Source: Ochromonas danica | Lineage: Eukaryota > Sar > Chrysophyceae > Chromulinales > Chromulinaceae | Direction: 5' to 3' | Assembly: GCA_015146655.1 (NCBI GenBank) | Contig: VKHL01000082.1 | Span: forward strand, 61,413 to 125,412 | DNA: 64,000 bases | Shown: in pieces, positions 32,501 through 41,486 of the stretch | Position numbering within the stretch: the stretch's first letter is position 1 | Layout: every line of letters starts with the position of its first letter | Program-made: the position numbers and the translations under genes | The notes under the pieces: model-generated | Seen by the model: the letters and a program-made list of their open reading frames with translations, nothing else | Database searches by the model: none | What the model was told of the DNA's origin: nothing

Positions 32501-34899
32501 ACCATTGCGACTGCCTCGGTGACATTTTCTGCATTTTCCACCTCTGTCTTTGCCTCCACCTCCACCCCATCTGCTCCTCCTCCTGGACTTGCTTCGTTCT
32601 CTTGCTCTTTCTCCTCACCTCCCTCTACTCGCTCCTCCACACTTGATATGCTAGACACGATCTTGGCCAATACATCTGACACCACATCTTCTTCTCTCTC
32701 TCCTCCCCCTTCCTCTTCTTTGTCTTCCTCTTCACCCTTTGACTCTTCTCCCAACAACCGCTTCGTCTTCTGCCGACCCAAGAAGCCACGCGCCAGAGAT
32801 TGCATTTGTACCGCAGCCTTCTCTACCTCTCCTTCCTTTTGCTCCTCATTAACAGTTTGGTGTTCTTCGGCATTTTGCACTTGCTGCTCTTGTCGAGGTG
32901 ATGACGATCTGTTGTGTTGTGCCACGTCGTCTCTTACTGCAGAGGCCGTTGTCGACCGCTTAGCAAGTGTTTCGAGGCTTGGCACAATCTTGAGAGGCAT
33001 TGTAGCCAGCCCTGAAGAAATGCTTTTCATCGCAACGTCTCTGGCCAGCAGCAGGTTAGGCGCAACTTCTTCCTCCACCACCTGCTCCTTCTGCTCCTCA
33101 TTACCTGCTCGATCTGATTCGAGCTGCACAATTTCAACAACCTGCTCTGAATTTTGCTCTTCTTTTTCTTCCTCAACGTGGAGATCAGAAGCCTCATTGA
33201 CCTCATCTTCTTGCAAAGGAGGCACGGTTAGCACTCCCACACTCTTTCTGCGGGAACGCGCAGCGACTTCTTGTGCTTCTGCTAGAAGCAATTGACAGTC
33301 CTGCAGCGCCTTTTCGCACATAACTTTCTCCCGCTGCACCTCCTGCAATTCTTCTAACAGCTGCTTTTGCACTGCTCTTTCCTGTTCCAGTTGCTGGCAG
33401 ATTTCTTTCTGCTGGTCCAGCAAGACCGTCTGCTCTTGCTCGAGCTCTCTCTGGCGGCTGAGCAAAGTCACTTGTTCCTGCTCAAGTTGCTGGAGGAGTT
33501 CTTTCTGTTCATTCAGCAGAGCATTTTGTCCCTCGTTGATCTGCTGTTTTTCGCGCATTGCTTCATTCAGTGCGAGTGAGAGTTCCGTTAGGCGAGTCAT
33601 CGAAAATGCGCTGAGGTCATCCAATTCTGTCCTCATTTCCGTCCAACCGCGATGCGCTTGTTGGACTTCTTCACGCAGTTTGAGCACGAGGTCGAAGCGT
33701 TCTTGTGAGATCTGCTGGGTATTTTGCAAAAGGCTCTGACAGGCCATTAACGAGGCATGCATGTCAGTATTAGCTTGCAATGCCACCCGTAGATCCTCTT
33801 TCGTCTCCTCTGCTATTTGTTCTGCCTCGCTCATCCGGCGCTGAGCGATTTCTATCAAACCAGCCTGTGCGGCGTCAACACTTGTCTGATGGGCCAAATA
33901 GTGGATCGCCTCTTGGGCAAAATCTCTCTTCAATTTTTCTATTTCTGCTTCTGCTTCTTGCCGAAGAACACTTTCTTGCTGAAGCAATTGCAACTCGTCG
34001 CGCAAACCTGCGATGACGGTCTCTTGAGAGGAGCGCAGGGCTTGCAGCTCCACTTGTGCCGCTTGCAGTGCATTCTCTGTTCCTTGCAGCTTCTTCTCAG
34101 TGTCTTCTCGAGAAGCAGTCTGAGCAGACAGTTCGGATTTCGTTTCTTGTAGAGTATGAGAAAGATCTTCTTTCTCTCTCTCTAATTGTTCGATTGTGTC
34201 TTTGGCTGAGCCCAGCTCATCCTGAGAAGACTCCAGCAAGGACTGAGTGTCCGCGAGAGAAGTCTCCAAGGAGCGGATTTCCCTCTTGAGGACAGCTAAG
34301 CGCTCTTGTTGTACCTCGATATCTTTGCTTCGCAGCAGTTGCGCCACAGTGGCCTGGAGAAGGAGAAGGCATTGCTGCAGATCTTTCTGGAAGCCTGCCA
34401 ACGTCCGCCAGATCTCGCTCTTCATGACCTTAAGCTCATCGCGGAAATGATGCATGGGATGGTGATAGAAGAAGAAGTTAAAGACCTTGTTCTTCCGCAC
34501 CATCTCGTCGAGGGAGGGTTGGGAGGGCAGGAGGGACCAGGCGGCCGCCTCGCGACTCTCTCGCGCCGCATCCAGCACAGGCCCCCACTCTTCCAGATCT
34601 ATCATATTCGCTGGAAGAGTCGCAGCCGTCTGACGAATGAACTCCTCCAGCCCATCAGCGCGGGTGAGGGAGATGGTCGCGTGAAGCAAGGAGGCCAGAG
34701 CTGCATAGACTTGGCCAGCTCTCTGGCCGTGGACCTTCACGTAGAGGTTTGTGGAAGCACTATTGCGCATCTCCTTGCCCTTCATCGTGGCGATCTCGTA
34801 AGAATCTTTCAGTTTGCGAAGGTTGTCGGGATTGACGTCATGGCGCAGGCGCAGCCCTTTCTGCTTCTGACTCACGCCACCATAACGATTTCCTTCCAT
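29523..34899 (-). CDS. Repetitive IQ-motif/coiled-coil protein
   Basis: Three exons (34899-30105, 30032-29974, 29888-29523) give 1739 aa; reading through without splicing would give a false C-terminus. The N-terminal ~180 residues are helical and globular (LYVKVHGQRAGQVYAALASL). Residues ~190-620 form a long coiled coil rich in Gln/Glu. A central acidic region has four near-identical IQ modules (VQMQSLARGFLGRQKTKRLL) plus a fifth, variant one (VRVQSLARGFLGRQKVRRLL). A sixth IQ-like site (IIRGFLARKRVKRL) is near the end. Two copies of a ~45-aa domain (TGWYSTDGQLFYFCLDD / TGWYLGPNGSIYYFVLKD … GPLS) each follow an IQ site. IQ motifs bind calmodulin, so a Ca2+-linked scaffold is likely. The family is not recognised. 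Confidence 0.85.
30850..32860. repeat. Nested direct duplication inside the IQ protein gene
   Basis: The anchor word gatatgctagacacg occurs at 30950, 31514, 32081 and 32645 (steps 564, 567, 564), so four short units A are present. Between the first pair and between the last pair lies the same B block (EAVVTSGGQSGNG…), giving a 1131-bp higher-order period. The two A-B-A blocks (about 30950-31700 and 32081-32831) are identical or nearly so. The middle spacer C (about 31725-31980) is unique. Confidence 0.9.
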
Positions 34900-35118
34900 T
34901 TCCTCAGTTCAATAGCGGTCCGACTTTCTAACAGCTTTTTATTCTCTAGAGTGCATGATAGGAAGACGTTGCTTGTTGTTTGTGAAATGATCGCTGCGCT
35001 GCTGTCCTTCTCCCCGGGCAGGGTCGAATGGCGAGTTGAAAGTCGATAATTTGCAGTTTCGAGGCGATGGAGGGGTGAAACGGTCTAAGGGGCGAAAGCA
35101 AAACAATCATTCCATCAC
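34900..35118. promoter_or_regulatory. Divergent promoter IQ protein / LRR protein
   Basis: This 219-bp gap separates two divergent start codons. No clear motif stands out. A gcgaaagcaaaacaatc stretch precedes the plus-strand ATG. Confidence 0.35.
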
Positions 35119-36449
35119 ATGGACAGTAAAGACGACCCAGAAGATTCAAAAGTTTCTCTCGTTGAATCATCAGATGAGAAGCTAGAGAGCAATGATCACC
35201 CTGAGGGGACGGAGGATCGACAGTTGCATCTCGTTCATCGCAAGTTGTCCACTTCGCCCTCCAGCACTGAGTCGGCACCTTTCCCGCCCAGCCTCGTGCC
35301 CGCCGTCATGAACTGCCTCCAGCTCCACCATCTAGTCTCTCTTGAACTAGTGGGTTCGAAGCTGCCACAGCGCTTGAAGGACAGGGATGTGATTGTCCTC
35401 AGCGAGACGCTCATCGCAGCCAACGTGCCTCTGCGAGAGCTGCGCCTGCCCTACCATGCCATCACAGGTGACCGAGAAGCCCTTCCTTCTTCCTCCTTGA
35501 CGAAGTGGCTGACCCATGGTGTGATGTAGATGTGGGTCTAGAAGAGATCTGCCGCCTGCTGCAGCCGTCGCTCTTCCAGACGGCCGACCGCCGCGGCCTC
35601 GAGCTTCTCGATTTAACTGGCAACGCTATCGAAGGAGGCTGTCTGCGACACACACCCCTCATGTCCAAGTACGACTGTCCTCTGACCTCTCTCAATCTGT
35701 CCTGCAACGCGCTCAGCGCGGAGGGCCGCGGGCAGGTCTCGCAGATGCTCAAGAGCAACCGCTCCCTGCGCCAAGTCTTCCTCAACTGCTGTGGATACGA
35801 TCTGAACGAGCTTATCAATTTGTTTACTTGTGCCAAGGAGGATGAGGCTTTGGAAAGGCTGGAGTTGGATCGGCCGCTGTTGACAGGCTGGCAGGATTTA
35901 TCTCTCGCCGTTAAGATGGCCGCCCTCGTCGCTTCAGCCCCGGCCCTCTCGGCTCTCTCGCTTCGCTATCACGAACTCTTTGATCACCACGCGAAGCTCC
36001 TAGCAGAAGCTTGTTTGAATGGTGGACCATCGCTGGTTTCCTTGAATCTGGAGGGAAACAAAATTGGAGTTATTGGAGCAGAAGCCCTCGCGTCAGCTCT
36101 GCTCGCTCGGCAGCAGCGTTCACTTGAGGTCCTTCGACTATCTTTCAACCACGTTTGTGATGATGGGGCAATCGCTCTGGCCCAAGCCATCGAGGGCCAG
36201 GCGACCAATTTGCGTGTGCTCACTCTCAAAAACAACAACATCGGCCCAGTGGGACTGACTGCCCTCGCTAACGCCTTGGATACCAGTGTGAATCTTCAGC
36301 AGCTTTTGCTCTTTGGCAATCATTTCGACAACGGGAACGGCCAGCATTTCCTCGATCTCATCCAGCGCCGCTTGGCCTATTCGGGTCTCAAGCTGGATAT
36401 CTCTGTCTATGTGGTCGATGGAGCCTACACTATTGCGGAGAAGTTGTGA
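35119..36449 (+). CDS. Ribonuclease-inhibitor-type LRR protein
   Basis: Two exons (35119-35467, 35530-36449) give 422 aa. The N-terminal ~50 residues are acidic and disordered. The remainder carries repeats of the RI/NLR type: LLDLTGNAIEGG, LTSLNLSCNALSAEG, LVSLNLEGNKIGVIGAEAL, LEVLRLSFNHVCDDGAIAL, LRVLTLKNNNIGPVGLTAL, LQQLLLFGNHF. Such horseshoes bind protein partners. There is no NACHT, kinase or membrane segment, so it is a stand-alone LRR protein. It is followed 174 bp later, on the same strand, by the ankyrin-Roc-COR gene. A functional link is only a guess. Confidence 0.85.
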
Positions 36450-36623
36450 ATAGCTGGGAAGCAATAAGACGAGCCGTAGCTTAGTGGAAGAGTTATTGTT
36501 GTTGTGTGATAGTCTAGACTTTAATTATCTCGTGGTAGAGGAAGGGGGTCCAAATAGCCAGAGTTTCAGAATTTGGCCAGTTAGGAAAGAACAGACTGGA
36601 CCAATCTTGACCGACACCATCTG

Positions 36624-39600
36624 ATGGACTTCCTATCTTTTCACTCTTCCATTAGCCGAGGAAGTGCCCTCTCGGAACTGGTCGCCTTTATCAATCGGCA
36701 GCCTCTGGCTGTGCGAGAGCGCGATGGCGACGGCCGCTTGCCACTCCATCTGGCGGCCGAGTACAACCGCAAGGATGTCTTCCTCTTCTTGCTCGAGAAG
36801 TATCCTTTAGGCGCTGCCTTGGCGGACAATCTGGGGCTTCTCCCCGCCCATTACCTTGCCAAGAGCTGCGGCGACGTCTCTCTCTTGGAGGCGGTGCTCC
36901 AAACGTCTCCCGACAGCATCAAGCAGAAGGATCAAGATGGCTGGCTACCGCTGCACCATGCCGCTAAGAGCAACAGCAGTGTGGAAGTGGTCAGTCTCCT
37001 CGTCAGAAGATATGCGGGGGGACTGTGTCAGCGCACGGCGAATGGTTCCCTGCCTCTGCACTGCGCGGCCCACCAGAACCGCGAGAGCACAGTGCTGCAC
37101 TTTCTCATCGACCAGTATCCCGAGGGACTGTGGGAGGTGGGGAAGCAAGGCATGCTTGCTCTGCACTACGCTGCGCGAAGCAACGGCTCCTCAGAGGTGC
37201 TGCTGTCTCTGCTAACAGCTTACCCGGCAGCTGCCGAGACACCCGATGAGGGTGGAAGGCTACCTATCCACCATTGCGTTCGTAATCCCGCTGCCTTGAC
37301 CTTACTCCCGCACCTCATTCATGCCAGTGACGAAGCAGTCCAAGCCACGGACAGCAACGGGTGGTTGCCTTTGCATTACGCGGCGCGCTTCACCTCCTCC
37401 ATTGCGCTCATTGACTACCTGCTCCAAGCTTACCCGGAGGCCGCAACGATTGGGGATGTTGAGGGCTGGCTGCCTCTCCATCACGCGGCCATGCAGGGGC
37501 TGGAAGTGGGACCTGTTCTACGCCTCGTCGATCACTGCCTGCACTCGGTGATCTACCCCGCACATTCAGCGGAGAAGATGGCCTATGAACTTGCCAGTCC
37601 TGGATCAGTGAAAGCAGACGCATTAAGACTGCTGCATCGAGCTCTCACGGACGACTATCCGCCGCGACTGCAGGCAGCACATCCTTTGCACGTTATAGGC
37701 GATAACTGCGCCGGCAAGACTGTTCTCGCCCATTGGCTCACAGAGAGAGGGACTGATCCCGGCTGGCTTATGGATCGGATGCATTCCGTGGACATGCAAC
37801 ACGGCCGCACTTCTTCGGGTGTGCATGTGACTCGTGCTGAGGAGGTGCTGGAAGAGACGTTGCTTGCCTTCGATCTGCCACAAGCTCGTCCTTGTCAGCA
37901 CTCTATGCTCTACCTCGTGCACGACTACTCCACCTCCTTGCTTCATCTTCCTCAGCACGTTGACTTACTCTTGCGACCCGGCTCCGTTTACCTCGTTGTG
38001 CTGCCACTGTATGACGTCGAAGGTCGTTCTCGTTACTCTCTTGCCGCGGTCAAAGCTCGCATGCACGCATGGTTAGCGCACTTGCGTGAAATTGCTGCTT
38101 TAGAGGGAAGAAATCACGTTCTTCCCGTTCTTTTGGTTGTGAATCCATTTCTTGGTCTTTCTGGCAGCTATACCCTCGAAGAAGCGACCGATGCCGCTCA
38201 GTTCCTGCTGCGCGAATTGCGGCGGTCATATAACGTTGCTATCTATCCGTCTCCTGATGAAGAAGGTGGCTCGGAGCAGGAGACAGAGGACTACAGCTCT
38301 TATGACCTGTTGCTGCTGGGCGGGGGCCCTGTGGTAGCTGACTTGCGAAGTCGCACCTCTACCCAAGGGGTGTTAGATAGTTTGCGTGCTGCAGTGTCTG
38401 CGGTCTTCACCTATACACTTTTCTCCCACTCTACGCAAGGTCAAAAGCTGATGGAGGAGCAGGACGAGTCACTTATGGTCCCGATGAGAACACTCTCTCC
38501 GTTGTACACTTTCGCGAGCAAGCTGTTGAACAGCTTGCGTCTCTCTGCATGCATGAAGTTTGGCGACTATATGCCTCTTCTGCGCAGTGCAGTGAACGCC
38601 TTCTGTTCCAACCAATTCCCTCCTCCACCTCCTGTCAATGCTGCTACTCCAAGTGGTGGTGTTGGCATGAGTGGGAGCAGCACACACAGCGGTAGTAGTG
38701 TGCACAGCACAGGAAGCGGGAGAGGTCGAGAGGCAATCGAAGTGGTGCAGGAGGTGCTCACGCGGTACTTATTCTCGCTCTTTCAAGACGGAGGAGAGTT
38801 GGTGGCATTGGCGCGATGCACTTCCTCAATGCATTACTTGACCTCTTTGTCCGCTTTCCTACCTCCTGCTACCATTGACAATCCTACTTCCCCCTTGGGC
38901 CTCCTCGATGTAGAGGTGGAGAGGGAGGAAGAAGTGCGGCTGGTGGGTACTTCCTTGCACCTCCTCGGTCGGAGTATCTATGGCGAAGTGAGTCAAGCGC
39001 TCTCTACCCTGGCGCATTCCCTTGGCGCTACTCGGTGTAGCATTGCAGCGATTCAAGCCCTCCCTCCCATCCACCTCCTCGCACTATCTCGACAAGAGGT
39101 GGTGAGTGTCTTGCTCCAGACTGGCTTGATTCTGCATTGCGATGGCGAGGATGTCTTCTTCAACCTTCCACCCGCTGATATGTTTTTGACTTCCAAGTTC
39201 CTCAAGACAATGAGCTTTGCTGAAGATGTGGGGGCAGTGGTACGTGGCGCTGTCGCTTTCTCCACCTCCCAGGAGGTGACAGCCAGTCACTCCATCTGCC
39301 GTCTCTACAGCTCAACCTCTCTCTCTGACACTACCTCTTCAGCACCTCCTCAGGAAGCGGGGTTGGGTAGCTGGTGGCTAAGGCAACACTTTGTGTTGCA
39401 TCTCTTGCACCTCCTTGCTCCGCGCACGCCCGAAGTGGTGGTCCCTCTCCGTGCGACATCTGAGGAGGCTCAAGATGGTGGTGTCCACCTGGTGCATCGC
39501 CTCCCCAATGGCGAGCGATTGGACATTTTGTTTCTTGCGATGGGGAAAGACAGCCTTTGGCTCTACCTCAGTGTCTCCTCCTTCTCTTCTTCTTTCTTGG

Positions 39601-41216
39601 AGCAAGAGAGTTGTCGCGCGCTCGCTTTGGGTACGTTGGCCAGGGTGCAACACCTTCTCGCCGACACGCTCTCTCTGTACCTGCCCCAGCTGGTCGAGTA
39701 CAGCTGCTCGAGCGGTCTCATCCCCCACTTCCTCCAGGCAGCGGCAGGAGAGGGAGGAGGCGCTGTAATCAATGAAGATCTTGTTTCGCTCGCAGAGCTG
39801 GAAGAGCGTTACTTGCTGGGCACTGCCAAAGAGGCGCAAGAGATAGCTGTGGGGCTGCTGGGGCTCTCACACCTCCCCCTTCCGTCTATTCCACCCCCAC
39901 CCCCTCCCCCTACCTTTCAGCCGCCGGTTGAATTAGAGGGCAAATGTGAAGAGGTAGTTCAACAAGAGCAGAAGACAGAAGAGGTGGTCGAGGTAGTCGA
40001 GGTGGTGGAGGAGCCCCAGAAGGACCCCTTCTTTGCGATTTCACCGGTACATGGACCAGTCAATAGCCTTGCTGCTTCTGAAGAGGCGTTCTCTCCCGAT
40101 CTGCTGGCTCGTGCACTCTTGGCCAGCCGTCTTCTGCCTCGCACCACCTCGGGCAGTTTGGATAAGGAGGAGGAGAGGCAGATCCGACAAGTGCTCGGTC
40201 GTGCTGTGCTGGCTTGTCTGCGCGGTCAGCGCCGACCAGCTGTAGGCAGCGGCCAACTAGTCTTAGTATCGCGTGCGAAGATGCGTTTCCTCGTTGACGA
40301 TGTGCTAGCACGGTATTATTGCTATTGCGAAGGACAGTTGGCTACTAACAACAACATTCCTCTCTATCCTCTCCTGAGACAGAGTGGGTCGTTACCGATG
40401 TACCTGCCCGTGCTACAAGAGGTGGTGGGCGAGGAATGCTCTCAATTGGGACACTACCGCTTACACCTCCTTTGCGGTGTCTGTCTTACTCCGGGCCGTG
40501 CCTATGACTTTCATACTCTACCGTCCTCCTCCTCCTCCTCCTCCTCTTGTTTACAAGATGATATCCTCGAAATGGTGGCGCCAACATTGCTAATACTGGA
40601 AGCCATGTTAAAATTGAAGAAGCCGCCCGCGCGTGCTCTGACGGTGGGTAGTCTGCTCCAGCCGGCCCTCGATCTGCTCCTCTTGCGTGCCTTGGAGACT
40701 TCAACAACCGCAAGCGCCAGCTCTGCCGCTCTGGGAGAGAGTACGACTGCTATCACGCGGGATGTCACACGTCTACAGCGACTGCAGCGCTCTCTCTTTG
40801 ACCTTATGCGTTCCTTCTTGCTTCCAATCGCCAATGATCACGACGGCGCTGGCAATGGCGGCAGGAAAAGGAGCAGAAGGAGGGTGCTGGGCGTGGGACG
40901 TGCGATTGTCGTAGCTGATCTCTTTGGCTACTGCCCTCCCGCCCTGCGCATCCCCGATAGCTATCAGATTGCTCGCCTGCATGCCATATTGCGGGATGAC
41001 TATCGCCTGGGCAGCGGTCTAACGCAGGGCCGTAGCCGTGGAGGACTTTCTGCCTGGCTGTGTGGCCCATCCACTACCACTTTCTCCTCCACCACCATCG
41101 ATACTGTATCCTCCTCGGAAGAAGAAAAGAAACTACTGAGTCATAGCTGTAGTGGTTGTTATGAACGCTTTCTCAAGAGAGGCGAAGACTGCCTTTCCTA
41201 CCGCGTCCTCTCCTAG
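36624..41216 (+). CDS. Ankyrin-repeat protein with degenerate Roc-COR (ROCO-like)
   Basis: A single 1530-aa open frame without introns. Residues ~20-310 hold about eight ankyrin repeats (GWLPLHHAAKSNSS-type). A P-loop (GDNCAGKT, about 357-364) opens a GTPase-like domain with GRTSSGVHVT, HDYSTS where Roc proteins have DxxG, YLVVLPLYD and VLLVVNPFL where NKxD would be. The G3 and G4 motifs are therefore degraded. A COR-like segment follows (VVSVLLQTGLILHCDGEDVFF, about 830-850). The remaining ~600 residues are helical with Pro/Glu and Ser runs and no kinase or TIR domain. ROCO proteins are dimeric signalling switches. Here nucleotide binding may persist with weak or no hydrolysis. Confidence 0.75.
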   Translation: MDFLSFHSSISRGSALSELVAFINRQPLAVRERDGDGRLPLHLAAEYNRKDVFLFLLEKYPLGAALADNLGLLPAHYLAKSCGDVSLLEAVLQTSPDSIKQKDQDGWLPLHHAAKSNSSVEVVSLLVRRYAGGLCQRTANGSLPLHCAAHQNRESTVLHFLIDQYPEGLWEVGKQGMLALHYAARSNGSSEVLLSLLTAYPAAAETPDEGGRLPIHHCVRNPAALTLLPHLIHASDEAVQATDSNGWLPLHYAARFTSSIALIDYLLQAYPEAATIGDVEGWLPLHHAAMQGLEVGPVLRLVDHCLHSVIYPAHSAEKMAYELASPGSVKADALRLLHRALTDDYPPRLQAAHPLHVIGDNCAGKTVLAHWLTERGTDPGWLMDRMHSVDMQHGRTSSGVHVTRAEEVLEETLLAFDLPQARPCQHSMLYLVHDYSTSLLHLPQHVDLLLRPGSVYLVVLPLYDVEGRSRYSLAAVKARMHAWLAHLREIAALEGRNHVLPVLLVVNPFLGLSGSYTLEEATDAAQFLLRELRRSYNVAIYPSPDEEGGSEQETEDYSSYDLLLLGGGPVVADLRSRTSTQGVLDSLRAAVSAVFTYTLFSHSTQGQKLMEEQDESLMVPMRTLSPLYTFASKLLNSLRLSACMKFGDYMPLLRSAVNAFCSNQFPPPPPVNAATPSGGVGMSGSSTHSGSSVHSTGSGRGREAIEVVQEVLTRYLFSLFQDGGELVALARCTSSMHYLTSLSAFLPPATIDNPTSPLGLLDVEVEREEEVRLVGTSLHLLGRSIYGEVSQALSTLAHSLGATRCSIAAIQALPPIHLLALSRQEVVSVLLQTGLILHCDGEDVFFNLPPADMFLTSKFLKTMSFAEDVGAVVRGAVAFSTSQEVTASHSICRLYSSTSLSDTTSSAPPQEAGLGSWWLRQHFVLHLLHLLAPRTPEVVVPLRATSEEAQDGGVHLVHRLPNGERLDILFLAMGKDSLWLYLSVSSFSSSFLEQESCRALALGTLARVQHLLADTLSLYLPQLVEYSCSSGLIPHFLQAAAGEGGGAVINEDLVSLAELEERYLLGTAKEAQEIAVGLLGLSHLPLPSIPPPPPPPTFQPPVELEGKCEEVVQQEQKTEEVVEVVEVVEEPQKDPFFAISPVHGPVNSLAASEEAFSPDLLARALLASRLLPRTTSGSLDKEEERQIRQVLGRAVLACLRGQRRPAVGSGQLVLVSRAKMRFLVDDVLARYYCYCEGQLATNNNIPLYPLLRQSGSLPMYLPVLQEVVGEECSQLGHYRLHLLCGVCLTPGRAYDFHTLPSSSSSSSSCLQDDILEMVAPTLLILEAMLKLKKPPARALTVGSLLQPALDLLLLRALETSTTASASSAALGESTTAITRDVTRLQRLQRSLFDLMRSFLLPIANDHDGAGNGGRKRSRRRVLGVGRAIVVADLFGYCPPALRIPDSYQIARLHAILRDDYRLGSGLTQGRSRGGLSAWLCGPSTTTFSSTTIDTVSSSEEEKKLLSHSCSGCYERFLKRGEDCLSYRVLS

Positions 41217-41486
41217 ATTGTCAAAATAAGAGTTCTCTATGCGTGAAAGGGTAGTTGTAAGGTCATATTTAGAACTTTTAATATCTCTTCCAGATTTTTC
41301 TGTTCGTTTGGAGCAGACTTTCAGTTTCTTGAAAATCGTCAGTTTTAACTCGCTTTTTCTTAGTTTCGCGGGGGCCCAGCTCGGTTTTCGAATGGCATGG
41401 CCAAGTTGGTCGAAAGAGTTTTTTGCCATCGCAGCCGATCGCCTCCTCGCCGAGTTGCCAACCCGCTTGGACGATCTGATCTCATC

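Noticed and set aside
32084-33295. Long plus-strand frame (403 aa, Ser/Thr/Pro-rich) opposite the IQ gene
   Set aside because: It is the antisense shadow of the acidic repeats; the minus strand carries the IQ motifs and coiled coil.
36464-36500. A tRNA-like D-arm (gtagcttagtggaagag) after the LRR gene
   Set aside because: No T-loop, anticodon stem or acceptor stem can be drawn around it.
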